DNA of 64,000 nt from Ruegeria sp. ANG-S4 (GTDB taxonomy: Bacteria; Pseudomonadota; Alphaproteobacteria; Rhodobacterales; Rhodobacteraceae), in the NCBI RefSeq assembly GCF_000814005.1, contig NZ_JWLK01000003.1:1-64000 (forward strand). The letters run 5' to 3'. A program made the position numbers and the translations under genes. Under the pieces are notes generated by a model. It worked only from the letters and a program-made list of their open reading frames with translations. It was not told where the DNA came from and did not search any database. Shown here one piece after another: positions 55,463 to 64,000 of this stretch (positions are counted from its first letter, which is position 1; every line of letters begins with the position of its first letter).

Positions 55463-56347
55463 ATGCAAGTCCTGGATAAAAATACGACAGGCAATATGCC
55501 CTCTGCGAATAGTGCCGCGGATGCCCTGAGTATCATCATCGCCGCCCATAATGAAGAGTTGTATATCGGTCCTTGTCTTGAGGCTTTGTTGAAGCAACAG
55601 GGTGTAATTGCGTCTTTGACTGTTATTGTTGCCGCAAACGCATGTACTGACCAAACCGAAGATCTTGCACGCGGCTACAGCGGCCGGTTCGCAGATCGGG
55701 GTTGGGGTCTGACAATACTGAGCATTGCGCAGGCAGGCAAAGCGAACGCATTGAATTGTGCAGATCAAGTGGCAATGGACACAGCGCGCATCTATCTGGA
55801 CGCGGATGTCATCTGCAGCCCCGAGTTGCTTGGACAGTTGCAGGAAGCTCTCGGCATTGCTGAACCGACCTATGCGACAGGAACCATACACGTCATGCGC
55901 GCGCAGAGTTGGGTGACCCGTGCATATGCGCGTTTTTGGGTCCGCTTGCCGTTCGTCCAGGACGGCGCGGTTGGAGCCGGGCTTTTTGCTGTGAATGTGG
56001 CGGGCCGTAAACGTTGGGGAGAATTCCCTTCTATTATTTCAGACGATACGTTCGTACGTCTTACATTCGCGCCGCATGAGCGGATCGAGGTCGAAGCCGC
56101 GTATGAATGGCCCATGGTCGAAGGGTTTACAAATCTCGTTCGTGTGCGCCGCCGGCAGGATGCGGGGGTAGACGAGGTGAATCGTCTATACCCTGCGCTT
56201 ATGCAAAACGATCAAAAGGGAAGCTTGTCCAAATCGGATTTATTGAAGCTTTTTTTGCAGCAACCATTCAATTGTGCTGTTTACTTATGCGTGCATCTTG
56301 CGGTTCGACTGCGCAGAGGCGGTGACGAGTGGACGCGTGGCCGTTAA
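55463..56347 (+). CDS. Glycosyltransferase family 2
   Basis: A 294-residue GT-A enzyme. It has the family start LSIIIAAHNEELYIGPCLEALL, a VIVAANACTDQTEDLA segment, the metal-binding YLDADVICS and the FPSIISDDTFVRLTF region with the catalytic Asp pair. A C-terminal hydrophobic stretch (QPFNCAVYLCVHLAVRL) suggests membrane association. It is divergent from the WecG-type gene by about 140 bp. Donor and acceptor are unknown. Confidence 0.82.
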   Translation: MQVLDKNTTGNMPSANSAADALSIIIAAHNEELYIGPCLEALLKQQGVIASLTVIVAANACTDQTEDLARGYSGRFADRGWGLTILSIAQAGKANALNCADQVAMDTARIYLDADVICSPELLGQLQEALGIAEPTYATGTIHVMRAQSWVTRAYARFWVRLPFVQDGAVGAGLFAVNVAGRKRWGEFPSIISDDTFVRLTFAPHERIEVEAAYEWPMVEGFTNLVRVRRRQDAGVDEVNRLYPALMQNDQKGSLSKSDLLKLFLQQPFNCAVYLCVHLAVRLRRGGDEWTRGR

Positions 56348-56603
56348 GATCATTTGAAGACTGATATCATCGGCTCGCGTATGTTTGTCACAACCCTGTT
56401 GGTGTTCCTCTCAAGGCGAATCGGATTTTGAAAGCAATATCCCAGATTGACGGCCCGGATAAATACCGGAATCAGTTGTCAAACCGCCATAGTCGCATAT
56501 GCGGGTGGACATGGCACAGTCTGGAAAAGTGTGGAAAATAAGGATTAGTCTTAAACACCGCGGCAAGTTATGCCTAAATTACCTAATCCGATAGGAGCGT
56601 TCA

Positions 56604-57626
56604 GTGCGTGTTGCTGTTGTTATTCCTTGTTACAAAGTTAAAGCATTTGTTCTTGATGTGATCGATTCAATCGGTCCCGAGGTGGAACGTATTCTTGCTG
56701 TAGATGATTGCTGCCCGGAAGGGTCCGCCGACTTTATCGAAAAGAATGTTACTGACAGTCGTGTTCGAGTCCTTCGCAACCCGGTCAACAAAGGCGTCGG
56801 GGGGGCCGTGATGACTGGGTATCGTGCCGCTCTGGAAGAAGGGCTGGACATCGTGGTCAAGGTCGATGGCGACGGGCAAATGGACCCGTCCCTGATCCCT
56901 TTGTTCATCAGTCCGATCATCGCCGGTGAGGCAGATTATGCAAAGGGCAATCGTTTCTTCTCTGCCGGGGCGGTTCGCAGCATGCCCAAGGTCAGGTTGT
57001 TCGGGAATGCTGCGCTCAGTTTCATGACCAAGCTGTCCAGCGGATATTGGAGCATCTTCGACCCTACCAATGGATACACCGCAATTCATGTACGTGCCTT
57101 GGCGTCCATTGATCTAGACGCGATATCGGAACGTTATTTCTTTGAGACTGACATGCTAATCAGGCTGGGCGATCTGAGGGCTGTGATCATCGATATCCCG
57201 ATGCGGGCCGTGTACGGAGATGAGGTGAGCGGTTTGCATATCCGCCAGATATTTCATGAATTCCTGACAAAGCACATCAAGGCGACGATCCGGCGCTTCA
57301 CGTATCTTTATGTCATGCGCGATTTCAATATAGCATCCCTGAATCTCATCATTGGCAGCCTGCTTATGGTCTTTGGTCTGATATTTGGCAGTATTGAATG
57401 GATCATCTCAATACACAGCGGCGTACCTGCCTCGACCGGTACGGTTATGTTCGCCGTTCTGCCCATCATCGCAGGCCTGCAAATGCTGCTGTTTTTCCTT
57501 GGCTACGACATTAGTGCCGAGCCAAAGCGACCCGTTCAGAAACAAGCGGTGTTGTCTGCGCTTGATCCTGCCGTCGCTAAACCGGATGCACCATCCGAGC
57601 ACACCCTCCGCAAAAATCAGATTTGA
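56604..57626 (+). CDS. GtrB/DPM1-like polyprenyl-phosphate glycosyltransferase
   Basis: A 340-residue enzyme. The N-terminal GT2 domain has VAVVIPCYKVKAFVLDVI, ILAVDDCCPEGSADFIE and VVKVDGDGQMDPSLIPLF with the DxD. Two membrane helices follow at about 240-305, as in GtrB and bacterial dolichol-phosphate-mannose synthases. The family makes polyprenyl-phosphate-linked sugars from nucleotide sugars for use on the outer face. Its start is GTG at 56604. It precedes a small four-helix protein and a large membrane protein, an arrangement like gtrA-gtrB-gtr modules that decorate polysaccharides. Confidence 0.82.
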   Translation: MRVAVVIPCYKVKAFVLDVIDSIGPEVERILAVDDCCPEGSADFIEKNVTDSRVRVLRNPVNKGVGGAVMTGYRAALEEGLDIVVKVDGDGQMDPSLIPLFISPIIAGEADYAKGNRFFSAGAVRSMPKVRLFGNAALSFMTKLSSGYWSIFDPTNGYTAIHVRALASIDLDAISERYFFETDMLIRLGDLRAVIIDIPMRAVYGDEVSGLHIRQIFHEFLTKHIKATIRRFTYLYVMRDFNIASLNLIIGSLLMVFGLIFGSIEWIISIHSGVPASTGTVMFAVLPIIAGLQMLLFFLGYDISAEPKRPVQKQAVLSALDPAVAKPDAPSEHTLRKNQI

Positions 57627-57985
57627 TGAACGCCATGCCTTACGTATTCACCATCCTTGCAGTCATGGGCATCGCGGCCGGGCAGATTTTGTTTAAGATC
57701 GTTGCCTCGCGCATTGATGGCCGACCGCCGCTGATGCTCGTCCAAGACTCTTCATTCATGTGGCCGCTGATCGGATCACTCATGATTTATGCAGGCGCTA
57801 CGGTCTTGTGGATTCTTGCGCTACAGAACCTAGCGTTGTCCCGGGCATATATGTTCATGTCATTGTCATTCATCATAGTGCCGGTCATTTCGGCAATTTT
57901 CTTCAATGAACCGCTGACACCAGGGTTCCTCTTGGGTTTGGGGCTGATTATCGCGGGTGTCACCGTAACTCAGGTGGCGGGCTAG
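57626..57985 (+). CDS. Small EamA/SMR-like four-helix membrane protein
   Basis: A 119-residue protein with four helices, for example YVFTILAVMGIAAGQILFKI and FLLGLGLIIAGVTVTQVAG. This pattern is shared by ArnE/ArnF-type lipid-sugar flippase subunits and SMR transporters. Beside a GtrB-like enzyme the flippase role is more likely than drug efflux. ATG at 57626 overlaps the stop of the upstream gene by one base. The next gene starts 3 bp after its stop. Confidence 0.75.
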   Translation: MNAMPYVFTILAVMGIAAGQILFKIVASRIDGRPPLMLVQDSSFMWPLIGSLMIYAGATVLWILALQNLALSRAYMFMSLSFIIVPVISAIFFNEPLTPGFLLGLGLIIAGVTVTQVAG

Positions 57986-57988
57986 AGC

Positions 57989-59968
57989 ATGTCAACAACG
58001 GCCCCGCATTTCTTTGGCCTGAGAATCCTTCTCCTCTGGCTTGGTTTTTTCGCCGGTTGGAGTGTCGGGTCAATTCCACTCACCCTCATGGGAATGCCTT
58101 TCAGTTCGGTGTGGGTTGCTGCCTTGGCCGGGGTGTTGGGTGCAATCGCTGCCCTGAGGGCGGAAGCCACTTGGACACCGGTCCTGATGACATCAAACCC
58201 CGGGCCCCAGATGTTTCACCCCCCCCCGCGCAGCGTTTTGATCGCCTGTGGAATTGGCGGGTTATGCATGGCCGCTGCTGCCATATATTTTATCCCGACA
58301 AATGATGCGCGACCATTGTGGGCGACAACCCTGGCACTGGCTATTTTTTCGCTTGTTGTAACGCCTCGGGATCACGTTGCCACTGCGGCGCAATACGATC
58401 GGCCGCAGCAAGGTCCGGGTCTTGTGCCATTTTGTCTGCTGGTTGTGCTTATCTGTGGATTGTACGTTCTGATCCTCCGGCCGGATGCAGATGATGCCTT
58501 TTATCTGAATTTGCCGATCGGCATGGTTTTTTCGCAGGGCGGCATGCTGACCACGGATACGATGTACGGGATCGATGCGTGGCCCGTTTTGGGGACAAAT
58601 TACAAAATTGAAGCCCTTCCGACACTTATTGCTGCAATCGCATGGGCAACCGGTCTGCCCGTCGTCATCGTCTCGCATTTTGTGTTGCCGATGATCTGGT
58701 GTGTTGTATTGGCAGCCACCCTAGCGGTCATCGGCTATGGCATGTTCGGGCGCAACTGGTGGGTCTTCGCAGTTCTATCGGTCTTGGCATCCATGATATT
58801 TGCCGGAACATTGCAGAGCTGGGGCGTGCACGGGCTTACGCGCCTTTTCCATGGCAAGGGCCCGCTTATTCTGATTGTGGTGCCGCTTATCGTGTTCACC
58901 GTATGGCGGAGCGATATGTTTGATGTTCGGCCGGGACGGGTCATTCCAATGCTGGCCGGTTTGTCATGTGCAGCACTCGGGCTGACAGCAAATGCCGTCT
59001 ACATTGCGCCACTGGCGCTTGGGTTGGCGCTTGGCGCAGGATGGGTTGCACGGTCAGGACGAGAACCGCGCCGTTTGCTGGTTTTGTCGGCGGCGCTTCC
59101 TGTACTTGCCGCAGGCCTCTGGCTTTTGCTCTTTGACAAACCTGTCAGTGTGCAGGTGGATGGCAATCTTCCCCCGCATGAGGGCCTAGCGCTTTGGGAT
59201 ATGGTGGCCGGAAAACCCAATCTACTGCTTTTGCTTCTGGTTGCCGTCATAGCTGCTGCTGCGGCCTGCTTTCTGCGTGGCGGACGCTGGATTTCCGCCT
59301 TTGTCGTGATGACGCTTTTATTTGTCATCAATCCCTGGGTTTGGCCGGCCTATGATCGTTTTGTAACGGGGGGGCTGAACTTTCGACTATGGTGGGCGAT
59401 CCCGGTCCCCATGATGCTTGCTGCCTTTTTGACTTGGGGCGTCGTCGCGTCGGGGTGGACACGGGCCGGAGTCGCAATTGTTTGTGCAGCTCTGTTGCTT
59501 GCAACCATGACACCATTTGGCCTTATCGGAACGCGCGACACATCTATTTTGCCGTCAATGGTCAAGCTACCTGTGAATGAACAAAAAGTAGCCGCCCATG
59601 TCTTGGCGATTGCAACGCATGAGCACCCGGTACTTGCCGCTGAGCCGGTTGCAGCATTGCTCCCGGGTTTTGAAGGCAGTCCGCCCTTAGTTTACAGCAG
59701 GCGACTGTATTTGGACCAAAGTACGCCGGTTGTTGCCCCGGAACAATTGCGCCCAAGACGTATTCTGTCCAACTGGGTGAATGGTGATGAGGATGCGGAT
59801 GCAATTGCGGTTATTGAAGCCATGCAAACCCTGTGCGTCGACCTTGTCATTCTGTCACCCCCTCAAACCGCGAGTGCGCAGATGCAAGTGCTTAACGATA
59901 TTTCCGCCGCCAGTGTGGCGCAGATTGCGGGGTATCACATCTACAAGATTGATCTGAACTGTGTGTAA
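57989..59968 (+). CDS. Large polytopic membrane protein, possibly GT-C glycosyltransferase
   Basis: A 659-residue protein with roughly 14 membrane segments in two blocks and a soluble C-terminal domain of about 140 residues (from about 520). The first periplasmic loop after the sixth or so helix has ILRPDADDAFYLNLPIGMVF, with a DxDD-type acidic cluster seen in GT-C enzymes that use polyprenyl-phosphate sugars. I do not recognise a specific family. As the third gene of the GtrB/small-flippase unit, it may transfer the lipid-linked sugar to the polymer in the periplasm. An alternative is a polymerase of an unusual family. Confidence 0.7.
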   Translation: MSTTAPHFFGLRILLLWLGFFAGWSVGSIPLTLMGMPFSSVWVAALAGVLGAIAALRAEATWTPVLMTSNPGPQMFHPPPRSVLIACGIGGLCMAAAAIYFIPTNDARPLWATTLALAIFSLVVTPRDHVATAAQYDRPQQGPGLVPFCLLVVLICGLYVLILRPDADDAFYLNLPIGMVFSQGGMLTTDTMYGIDAWPVLGTNYKIEALPTLIAAIAWATGLPVVIVSHFVLPMIWCVVLAATLAVIGYGMFGRNWWVFAVLSVLASMIFAGTLQSWGVHGLTRLFHGKGPLILIVVPLIVFTVWRSDMFDVRPGRVIPMLAGLSCAALGLTANAVYIAPLALGLALGAGWVARSGREPRRLLVLSAALPVLAAGLWLLLFDKPVSVQVDGNLPPHEGLALWDMVAGKPNLLLLLLVAVIAAAAACFLRGGRWISAFVVMTLLFVINPWVWPAYDRFVTGGLNFRLWWAIPVPMMLAAFLTWGVVASGWTRAGVAIVCAALLLATMTPFGLIGTRDTSILPSMVKLPVNEQKVAAHVLAIATHEHPVLAAEPVAALLPGFEGSPPLVYSRRLYLDQSTPVVAPEQLRPRRILSNWVNGDEDADAIAVIEAMQTLCVDLVILSPPQTASAQMQVLNDISAASVAQIAGYHIYKIDLNCV

Positions 59969-60205
59969 AGCATCCGTAAGAGGTGGCCGCGGAAAATCGA
60001 CCCCGTGTTTAAGTTGAATCGCATGACGAAAGATACAATTCAGAATGGCCGGAAGAAAGCAACAATCATCTGACCTCTAAGCGAAGGTCGCATCTCGGAA
60101 GCTATTGTAGGAATTTAGGTAATCTGTTTTGTAACAGAGTGTTCTAAGTGGCTTGGCTTGGAAGGTTGCTGCCCACATGTCCGGGGCCCAAGTGTTGGAG
60201 TTGAA

Positions 60206-61468
60206 GTGGTACAGAAAGTTATAAAGGGTCCAATCGCTTATTTGACCGGAGAATACCCGAAGGTTTCTCATACATTTATCCAACGCGAAGTGATGGCGCT
60301 GCGGGCAAAAGGTGCGGAGGTTTTGACATGCACGGTCAGGCGCCCCCCCCCCAAAGAAATTTCGGGGCCCGAACAGGTCGTCGAGAACGACAATACGTTT
60401 TGCATTCTTCAGGCGGCACAATCTCCGCTCAGGATTCTCCGCACGCATACAAAGCTTTTTACCCGATCCCCTAGTCGTTGGGTCTCGGCGCTTTTATTGG
60501 CCATAAAAACCACATCGCCCGGGCCAAAAGCGCTTTTGTACCAGCTCTTCTATTTTGTCGAAGCCGGAATCTTGGCAGATCATTTGCTGACAAAACATGT
60601 AAAGCACTTGCACAATCATTTTGGCAATTCCAGCTGTACAGTGGCAATGTTGACCAGTGAGCTTTCCGGTATTCCCTACAGTTTCACCATGCACGGCCCC
60701 GCAATTTTCTTTGAGGCCGAGCGTTGGAGAATCGACGAAAAAGTTGCACGTGCCCGGTTTGTATCCTGTATCAGCTACTTTTGTCGTTCGCAGGTCATGC
60801 TGTTTTCCGATCAGCAGCACTGGTCAAAGCTTCGCATTGTTCATTGCGGTGTGGTCGTCGGCGACTATGGCAGCTCTGACGAAAAGCGTTATGGCAAAAA
60901 TGTCCTCTTTATTGGGCGTTTGAGCGCGGTCAAAGGCGCGCCGTTATTGCTTGAAACCTTTGCAAAGGTGCTCCGCGACCATCCCGCTGCGCAACTGACC
61001 ATTGTTGGGGATGGCGATGACAGGGCCGCTTTGGAAGAACACGCTCGTGTCTTAGGTCTGAAAGAGGCCGTGCGCTTTCTGGGGTATTGCAACCAGACAG
61101 AGGTCGCGGATTTGTTGCGACAATCGGATATCCTGGTTTTACCGAGTTTTGCCGAAGGGGTCCCCGTTGTTTTGATGGAAGCCATGGCAAGCCGTATTCC
61201 GGTGATTGCGTCTCAGGTTGCCGGTGTGCCTGAACTGGTGAATGATGGTGTTCACGGGTTCATTACTCCACCAGGAGATCTAAACACTTTGGCGCAGCGC
61301 CTGAACGAACTGCTGTCCAATCCCAAAAGGTGCGAGCAGATGGGTTTGAGCGCGCGCAAGAAAATTGAAGCAGAGTACAATATTGATCTGGAGGCTGGCC
61401 GACTACTGCAATTGTTTTCATCAGATGATCAAACGGAGTTCAGTATTCACAACGCGCGCAGCATCTAG
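60206..61468 (+). CDS. Glycosyltransferase family 4
   Basis: A 420-residue GT-B enzyme. It shows the colanic-acid-type start IAYLTGEYPKVSHTFIQREV, then VLFIGRLSAVKGAPLLLETF and the donor site FAEGVPVVLMEAMASRIPVIA with the E-x7-E pair and GVPELVNDGVHGF. The HFGNSSCTVAML part in the N-terminal half is also typical of this subgroup. GTG at 60206 has GGAG 5 bases upstream and is preferred over a TTG at 60158. It adds a sugar to a lipid-linked intermediate; the donor is unknown. Confidence 0.85.
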   Translation: MVQKVIKGPIAYLTGEYPKVSHTFIQREVMALRAKGAEVLTCTVRRPPPKEISGPEQVVENDNTFCILQAAQSPLRILRTHTKLFTRSPSRWVSALLLAIKTTSPGPKALLYQLFYFVEAGILADHLLTKHVKHLHNHFGNSSCTVAMLTSELSGIPYSFTMHGPAIFFEAERWRIDEKVARARFVSCISYFCRSQVMLFSDQQHWSKLRIVHCGVVVGDYGSSDEKRYGKNVLFIGRLSAVKGAPLLLETFAKVLRDHPAAQLTIVGDGDDRAALEEHARVLGLKEAVRFLGYCNQTEVADLLRQSDILVLPSFAEGVPVVLMEAMASRIPVIASQVAGVPELVNDGVHGFITPPGDLNTLAQRLNELLSNPKRCEQMGLSARKKIEAEYNIDLEAGRLLQLFSSDDQTEFSIHNARSI

Positions 61469-61726
61469 AGACTCGGCAGGCGTAGGTTTCCTGCTTCGTG
61501 GGGTTTTGTCGTAAACGATAAGCGCGAGATGACATTTCGTATCAGGATCAGTGGCGATATTGGGGCCATAGACATGAAATGTCGCTTTTACTACAAACTA
61601 CAACACAAAATTACCTAACGTGGATGATCTGCGAAATTTAACGGAACTGAGCGCTAAAGCATAACCGTTTTGAGGACTATCCCGTGCCCTTTGAAGGGGC
61701 GAATGCTACTTGTCAGGGTTAAATTG

Positions 61727-62707
61727 ATGCAGAAGACTTCCTCTATCGGTGTTGTCGTCATTGGCCGAAACGAAGGCCAGCGCCTTATTGGTTGCCTGCA
61801 GAGTTTACCCGAGGATGTCGCCGGGGTGGTCTATGTCGATTCCGGGTCTACAGATGACAGCGTGAAACATGCAAAGCTTGCCGGGGCTCACGTCGTTGAG
61901 CTTGATCTTTCCATCCCTTTCACCGCAGCCCGCGCACGAAACGCAGGTTTTGAAGCGCTTGAACTCTGCCACGATGTTGAGTTGGTCCAGTTTGTCGACG
62001 GCGATTGCAGCCTGCAACCCGGCTGGCTGGAGACGGCCCGCAGATTTCTTTCCGACAACCCCGATGTCGCTGTGGTGTGCGGGCGACGAAAGGAGCAACA
62101 TCCGGATCACTCTGTTTACAACCGACTTTGCGATTGGGAATGGAATACGCCTATAGGGGAGGCAGACGCCTGTGGCGGGGATTCTGTGATGCGCATTTCG
62201 GCCTTTCGCGATGCGGGGGGTTTTCGGGAAGACCTGATTGCCGGGGAAGAGCCGGAACTCTGTGTAAGGCTGCGCTCTCGGAGGTGGAAAGTCTGGCGGC
62301 TCGATGCCGATATGACCCTGCATGACGCGGCAATGATTCGATTTTCCCAATGGTGGAGGCGGTCACGCCGCAGTGGTCATGCTTTTGCGGAAGGGGCCTA
62401 TCTTCATGGCTCTTTGGCAGAGCGCCACAATCTTGATGCCCTGCGGCGTATACTCATATGGGGAGTATTCATGCCGCTCGCGATTATCCTGTTTTCGATT
62501 GCTTTTAGCCCTTGGTGGGCGGTTGCCGCCGTTGTTTATCCTACACAATTAATGAGACTGTCCGCGCGATATGGTATATACAGGAAAGGCAGTTGGGAAA
62601 TTGCCTTCTTCTTGACGCTGGGCAAGTTCCCGGAAGCGATTGGGGCTGTAGAATTCTATTGGCACCGCTTTCGCGGCGTGTCGCCTCGACTGATTGAATA
62701 CAAGTAA
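61727..62707 (+). CDS. Glycosyltransferase family 2, membrane associated
   Basis: A 326-residue GT2. It has the start IGVVVIGRNEGQRLIGCL, VVYVDSGSTDDSVKHAK, the LVQFVDGDCSLQPGW metal motif and GGFREDLIAGEEPELCVRLR with the catalytic acidic residue. A C-terminal region with membrane helices follows (MPLAIILFSIAFSPWWAVAA). This is the pattern of ExoA- or HpnI-like enzymes at the inner face of the membrane. ATG at 61727 is chosen over an upstream start at 61670. About 260 bp separate it from the GT4 gene. Confidence 0.83.
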   Translation: MQKTSSIGVVVIGRNEGQRLIGCLQSLPEDVAGVVYVDSGSTDDSVKHAKLAGAHVVELDLSIPFTAARARNAGFEALELCHDVELVQFVDGDCSLQPGWLETARRFLSDNPDVAVVCGRRKEQHPDHSVYNRLCDWEWNTPIGEADACGGDSVMRISAFRDAGGFREDLIAGEEPELCVRLRSRRWKVWRLDADMTLHDAAMIRFSQWWRRSRRSGHAFAEGAYLHGSLAERHNLDALRRILIWGVFMPLAIILFSIAFSPWWAVAAVVYPTQLMRLSARYGIYRKGSWEIAFFLTLGKFPEAIGAVEFYWHRFRGVSPRLIEYK

Positions 62708-63080
62708 TATAGCAAACTCTGCGAATTTCCGCCTAAACGGCGGCGTCTATCCATAGCTGCTTGAAACCCCATCAGTTTTAAATTTGATAAGGTGCAGCAC
62801 TCACACACGCGGCGTTAAGTGGGCCAGAAAGGCAAAATTATAGCGTAACAAGTACTGCAGACAATGTGTTCGACACTCACCGGGGTCAACGGATTGTTGC
62901 AAGGTAAAACCAGCAATCAAAACATCGAGGTTAACTTAAACTCTGCTTAAAATTTAGTTGGCAGATTTAGATGTTTTGTTGCTTGACCATATTACAGCCT
63001 TATTTGGGCCTTCTTCAGGTCGCGAGATAGCAACAATTGTCGCTTAACTGCGATATTAATGAACGAATGGGCAGAGCTTC
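62708..63080. other. Promoter region of the PA14-domain gene
   Basis: A 373-bp region without a supported gene, AT-rich in its second half. It contains a perfect CtrA-type box (62936-62950) about 130 bp before the start of the PA14 gene. Confidence 0.5.
62936..62950 (+). promoter_or_regulatory. CtrA-type binding site (TTAA-N7-TTAA)
   Basis: TTAAACTCTGCTTAA has two TTAA half-sites at 62936-62939 and 62947-62950 with exactly seven bases between. This is the consensus of the CtrA response regulator, which in roseobacters controls motility and attachment-related genes. It is preceded by another TTAA (62931-62934). It lies 131 bp upstream of the ATG of the PA14 gene. Confidence 0.5.
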
Positions 63081-64000
63081 ATGATGGGTCTTTTTGCACA
63101 GTACTTCACTTTGGGAAGCGGAATCTCGTCTCTGAGTGAGATTGATTTCACCGGCACACCTGATGCGACGGGTGTCGTAGACTCGCTGGATACGTATCTC
63201 AGCACCGGCGGAATGTGGCGTGATGGACCGCGCGACAAGTTCGCAGCGTCTCATGTTGGCGACTTAAATGTCTATGAAGATGGGGAATATACCTTTTACC
63301 TGACGTCGGACGACGGCTCGGCCCTCTATATTGACGGGAAACTGGTCATCTCGAATGACGGGCTGCATGCGGCGAGAGAGCAGGACGTCACTCTGAATCT
63401 TGCCGCTGGTGCCCATAAAATAGAAATTTTCTACTTTGAGAACAAAGGTCTTTCCACTCTGCAGCTGGAGTGGGTGGGGCCTGACAGCAATGGTCGGCGC
63501 GAGGTCATTTCGGGCGACAGCCTGAGCCACACTGTTGCAGGTGAAGACGATTCTGACGACACGTCTGCAGATAATGGCGGTTCCACGCCGGATACGCCTG
63601 ATGATGGCGATACCGTTGTAGATAATGGCGGTTCCACACCCGACACGCCCGATAGTGGTGATACCGATACGGGCAGCGGTTCCACGCCGGATACGCCTGA
63701 TGATGGCCCCACCAAGACCAATCAGGGGCTGTTGGCACGAGGTTTCGTCATACCTGCGGCAACCACCTCGCTGACGCAAATCGACTTTGAGGCGGATTCT
63801 GCGGCGACGTTCCAAACAACCGAGCTGAATTCCCGCTTCCGTTTTGATCCATTCTGGAAGAATGGCCCTTCGGATTATTTTGCCGTGCAGTACGCAGGCG
63901 ATCTGAATGTCGCGACAGGTGGGAAGTACACCTTTTACCTGACGTCGGATGACGGCTCGGCCCTCTATGTTGACGGACAGTTGGTCATTGATAACGACGG
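63081..64000 (+). CDS. PA14-domain repeat protein, adhesin-like (incomplete at right edge)
   Basis: The frame starts at ATG 63081 (a second ATG follows at once) and is open to the end of the window, 306 codons so far. A PA14-type domain (about 1-150) has GLFAQYFTLGSGISSLSEID and TFYLTSDDGSALYIDGKLVI. An acidic, Thr/Pro-rich linker with three GGSTPDTPDDG-type repeats (about 165-212) leads to a second PA14 domain in which TFYLTSDDGSALYVDGQLVI recurs. PA14 domains bind carbohydrates, and strings of them occur in large calcium-dependent secreted adhesins. No signal peptide is seen, which fits type I secretion through a C-terminal signal beyond the window. Confidence 0.85.
   Translation, partial: MMGLFAQYFTLGSGISSLSEIDFTGTPDATGVVDSLDTYLSTGGMWRDGPRDKFAASHVGDLNVYEDGEYTFYLTSDDGSALYIDGKLVISNDGLHAAREQDVTLNLAAGAHKIEIFYFENKGLSTLQLEWVGPDSNGRREVISGDSLSHTVAGEDDSDDTSADNGGSTPDTPDDGDTVVDNGGSTPDTPDSGDTDTGSGSTPDTPDDGPTKTNQGLLARGFVIPAATTSLTQIDFEADSAATFQTTELNSRFRFDPFWKNGPSDYFAVQYAGDLNVATGGKYTFYLTSDDGSALYVDGQLVIDND

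Noticed and set aside
63264-63815. Minus-strand repeat-rich open frame with IRRIRRGTA repeats
   Set aside because: It is the shadow of the repeated linker of the PA14 gene on the plus strand.
1-64000. CRISPR arrays, tRNA or rRNA genes
   Set aside because: I saw no regularly spaced repeat-spacer pattern and no sequence resembling tRNA cloverleaf or rRNA cores; the iterons at 39.3 kb are replication repeats.

Overview
The window looks like a large piece of an extrachromosomal replicon (plasmid or chromid) from a marine roseobacter-type alphaproteobacterium (Rhodobacterales). The reasons are a RepA-type initiator with ParA and ParB, 22-bp iterons, a consensus DnaA box and two parS-like palindromes at 36.5-40.5 kb; a VPLPA-CTERM protein together with an exosortase-EpsI fusion of the XrtD type; a CtrA-type box; and the moderately GC-rich composition. 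A RepA-type replicon carrying a rhamnose operon and polysaccharide genes matches the known 'biofilm plasmids' of roseobacters such as Phaeobacter. That match is an inference from gene content.

Layout. 0-3.2 kb: a methyltransferase, insertion-sequence end remnants, an outer-membrane beta-barrel protein and a Wza-like export protein (minus strand). 3.5-14 kb: a TPR lipoprotein, XrtD, a 2-oxoglutarate oxygenase, a flippase, two glycosyltransferases and the priming sugar transferase. 14.4-28.1 kb: a tight five-gene operon with a type I PKS, a GT2 glycosyltransferase, a formyltransferase-adenylation-luciferase-like monooxygenase NRPS, a phosphopantetheinyl transferase and an SGNH-like protein. 28.2-31.6 kb: the dTDP-L-rhamnose operon rfbCBDA. 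31.9-36.2 kb: a DegT aminotransferase, two glycosyltransferases and a DUF218 protein. 36.5-40.5 kb: parB, parA, the origin and repA. 41-46 kb: a VPLPA-CTERM protein, an ExeA-like ATPase, a chain-length regulator and a BY-kinase. 46-49 kb: an IS3 remnant, galE and decayed sequence. 49-53 kb: a DPPR synthase-GtrA-DprE1-DprE2 arabinofuranosyl-lipid pathway. 53-54 kb: IS110/IS3 debris. 54-62.7 kb: an acetyltransferase, a WecG-type transferase, GT2/GT4 enzymes, a small flippase-like protein and a large membrane protein. From 63.1 kb to the right edge: a PA14-domain adhesin-like protein, incomplete here.

How it fits together. Most genes serve making, exporting, decorating and anchoring an extracellular polysaccharide: priming, nucleotide-sugar supply (dTDP-rhamnose, possibly a dTDP-amino sugar, UDP-galactose, polyprenyl-phosphoryl arabinose), several transferases, flipping, chain-length control by a Wzz-like protein and a tyrosine kinase, and export through a Wza-like protein and a beta-barrel. 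XrtD would process VPLPA-CTERM proteins in the same envelope pathway. The unexpected element is the complete, phosphopantetheinylation-equipped PKS/NRPS operon inside this locus, between the priming transferase and the rhamnose operon. Its adenylation residues read as glycine-like, and it may make a small acyl or formyl-amino-acid-derived group or a rhamnosylated lipid. The product cannot be read from sequence alone.
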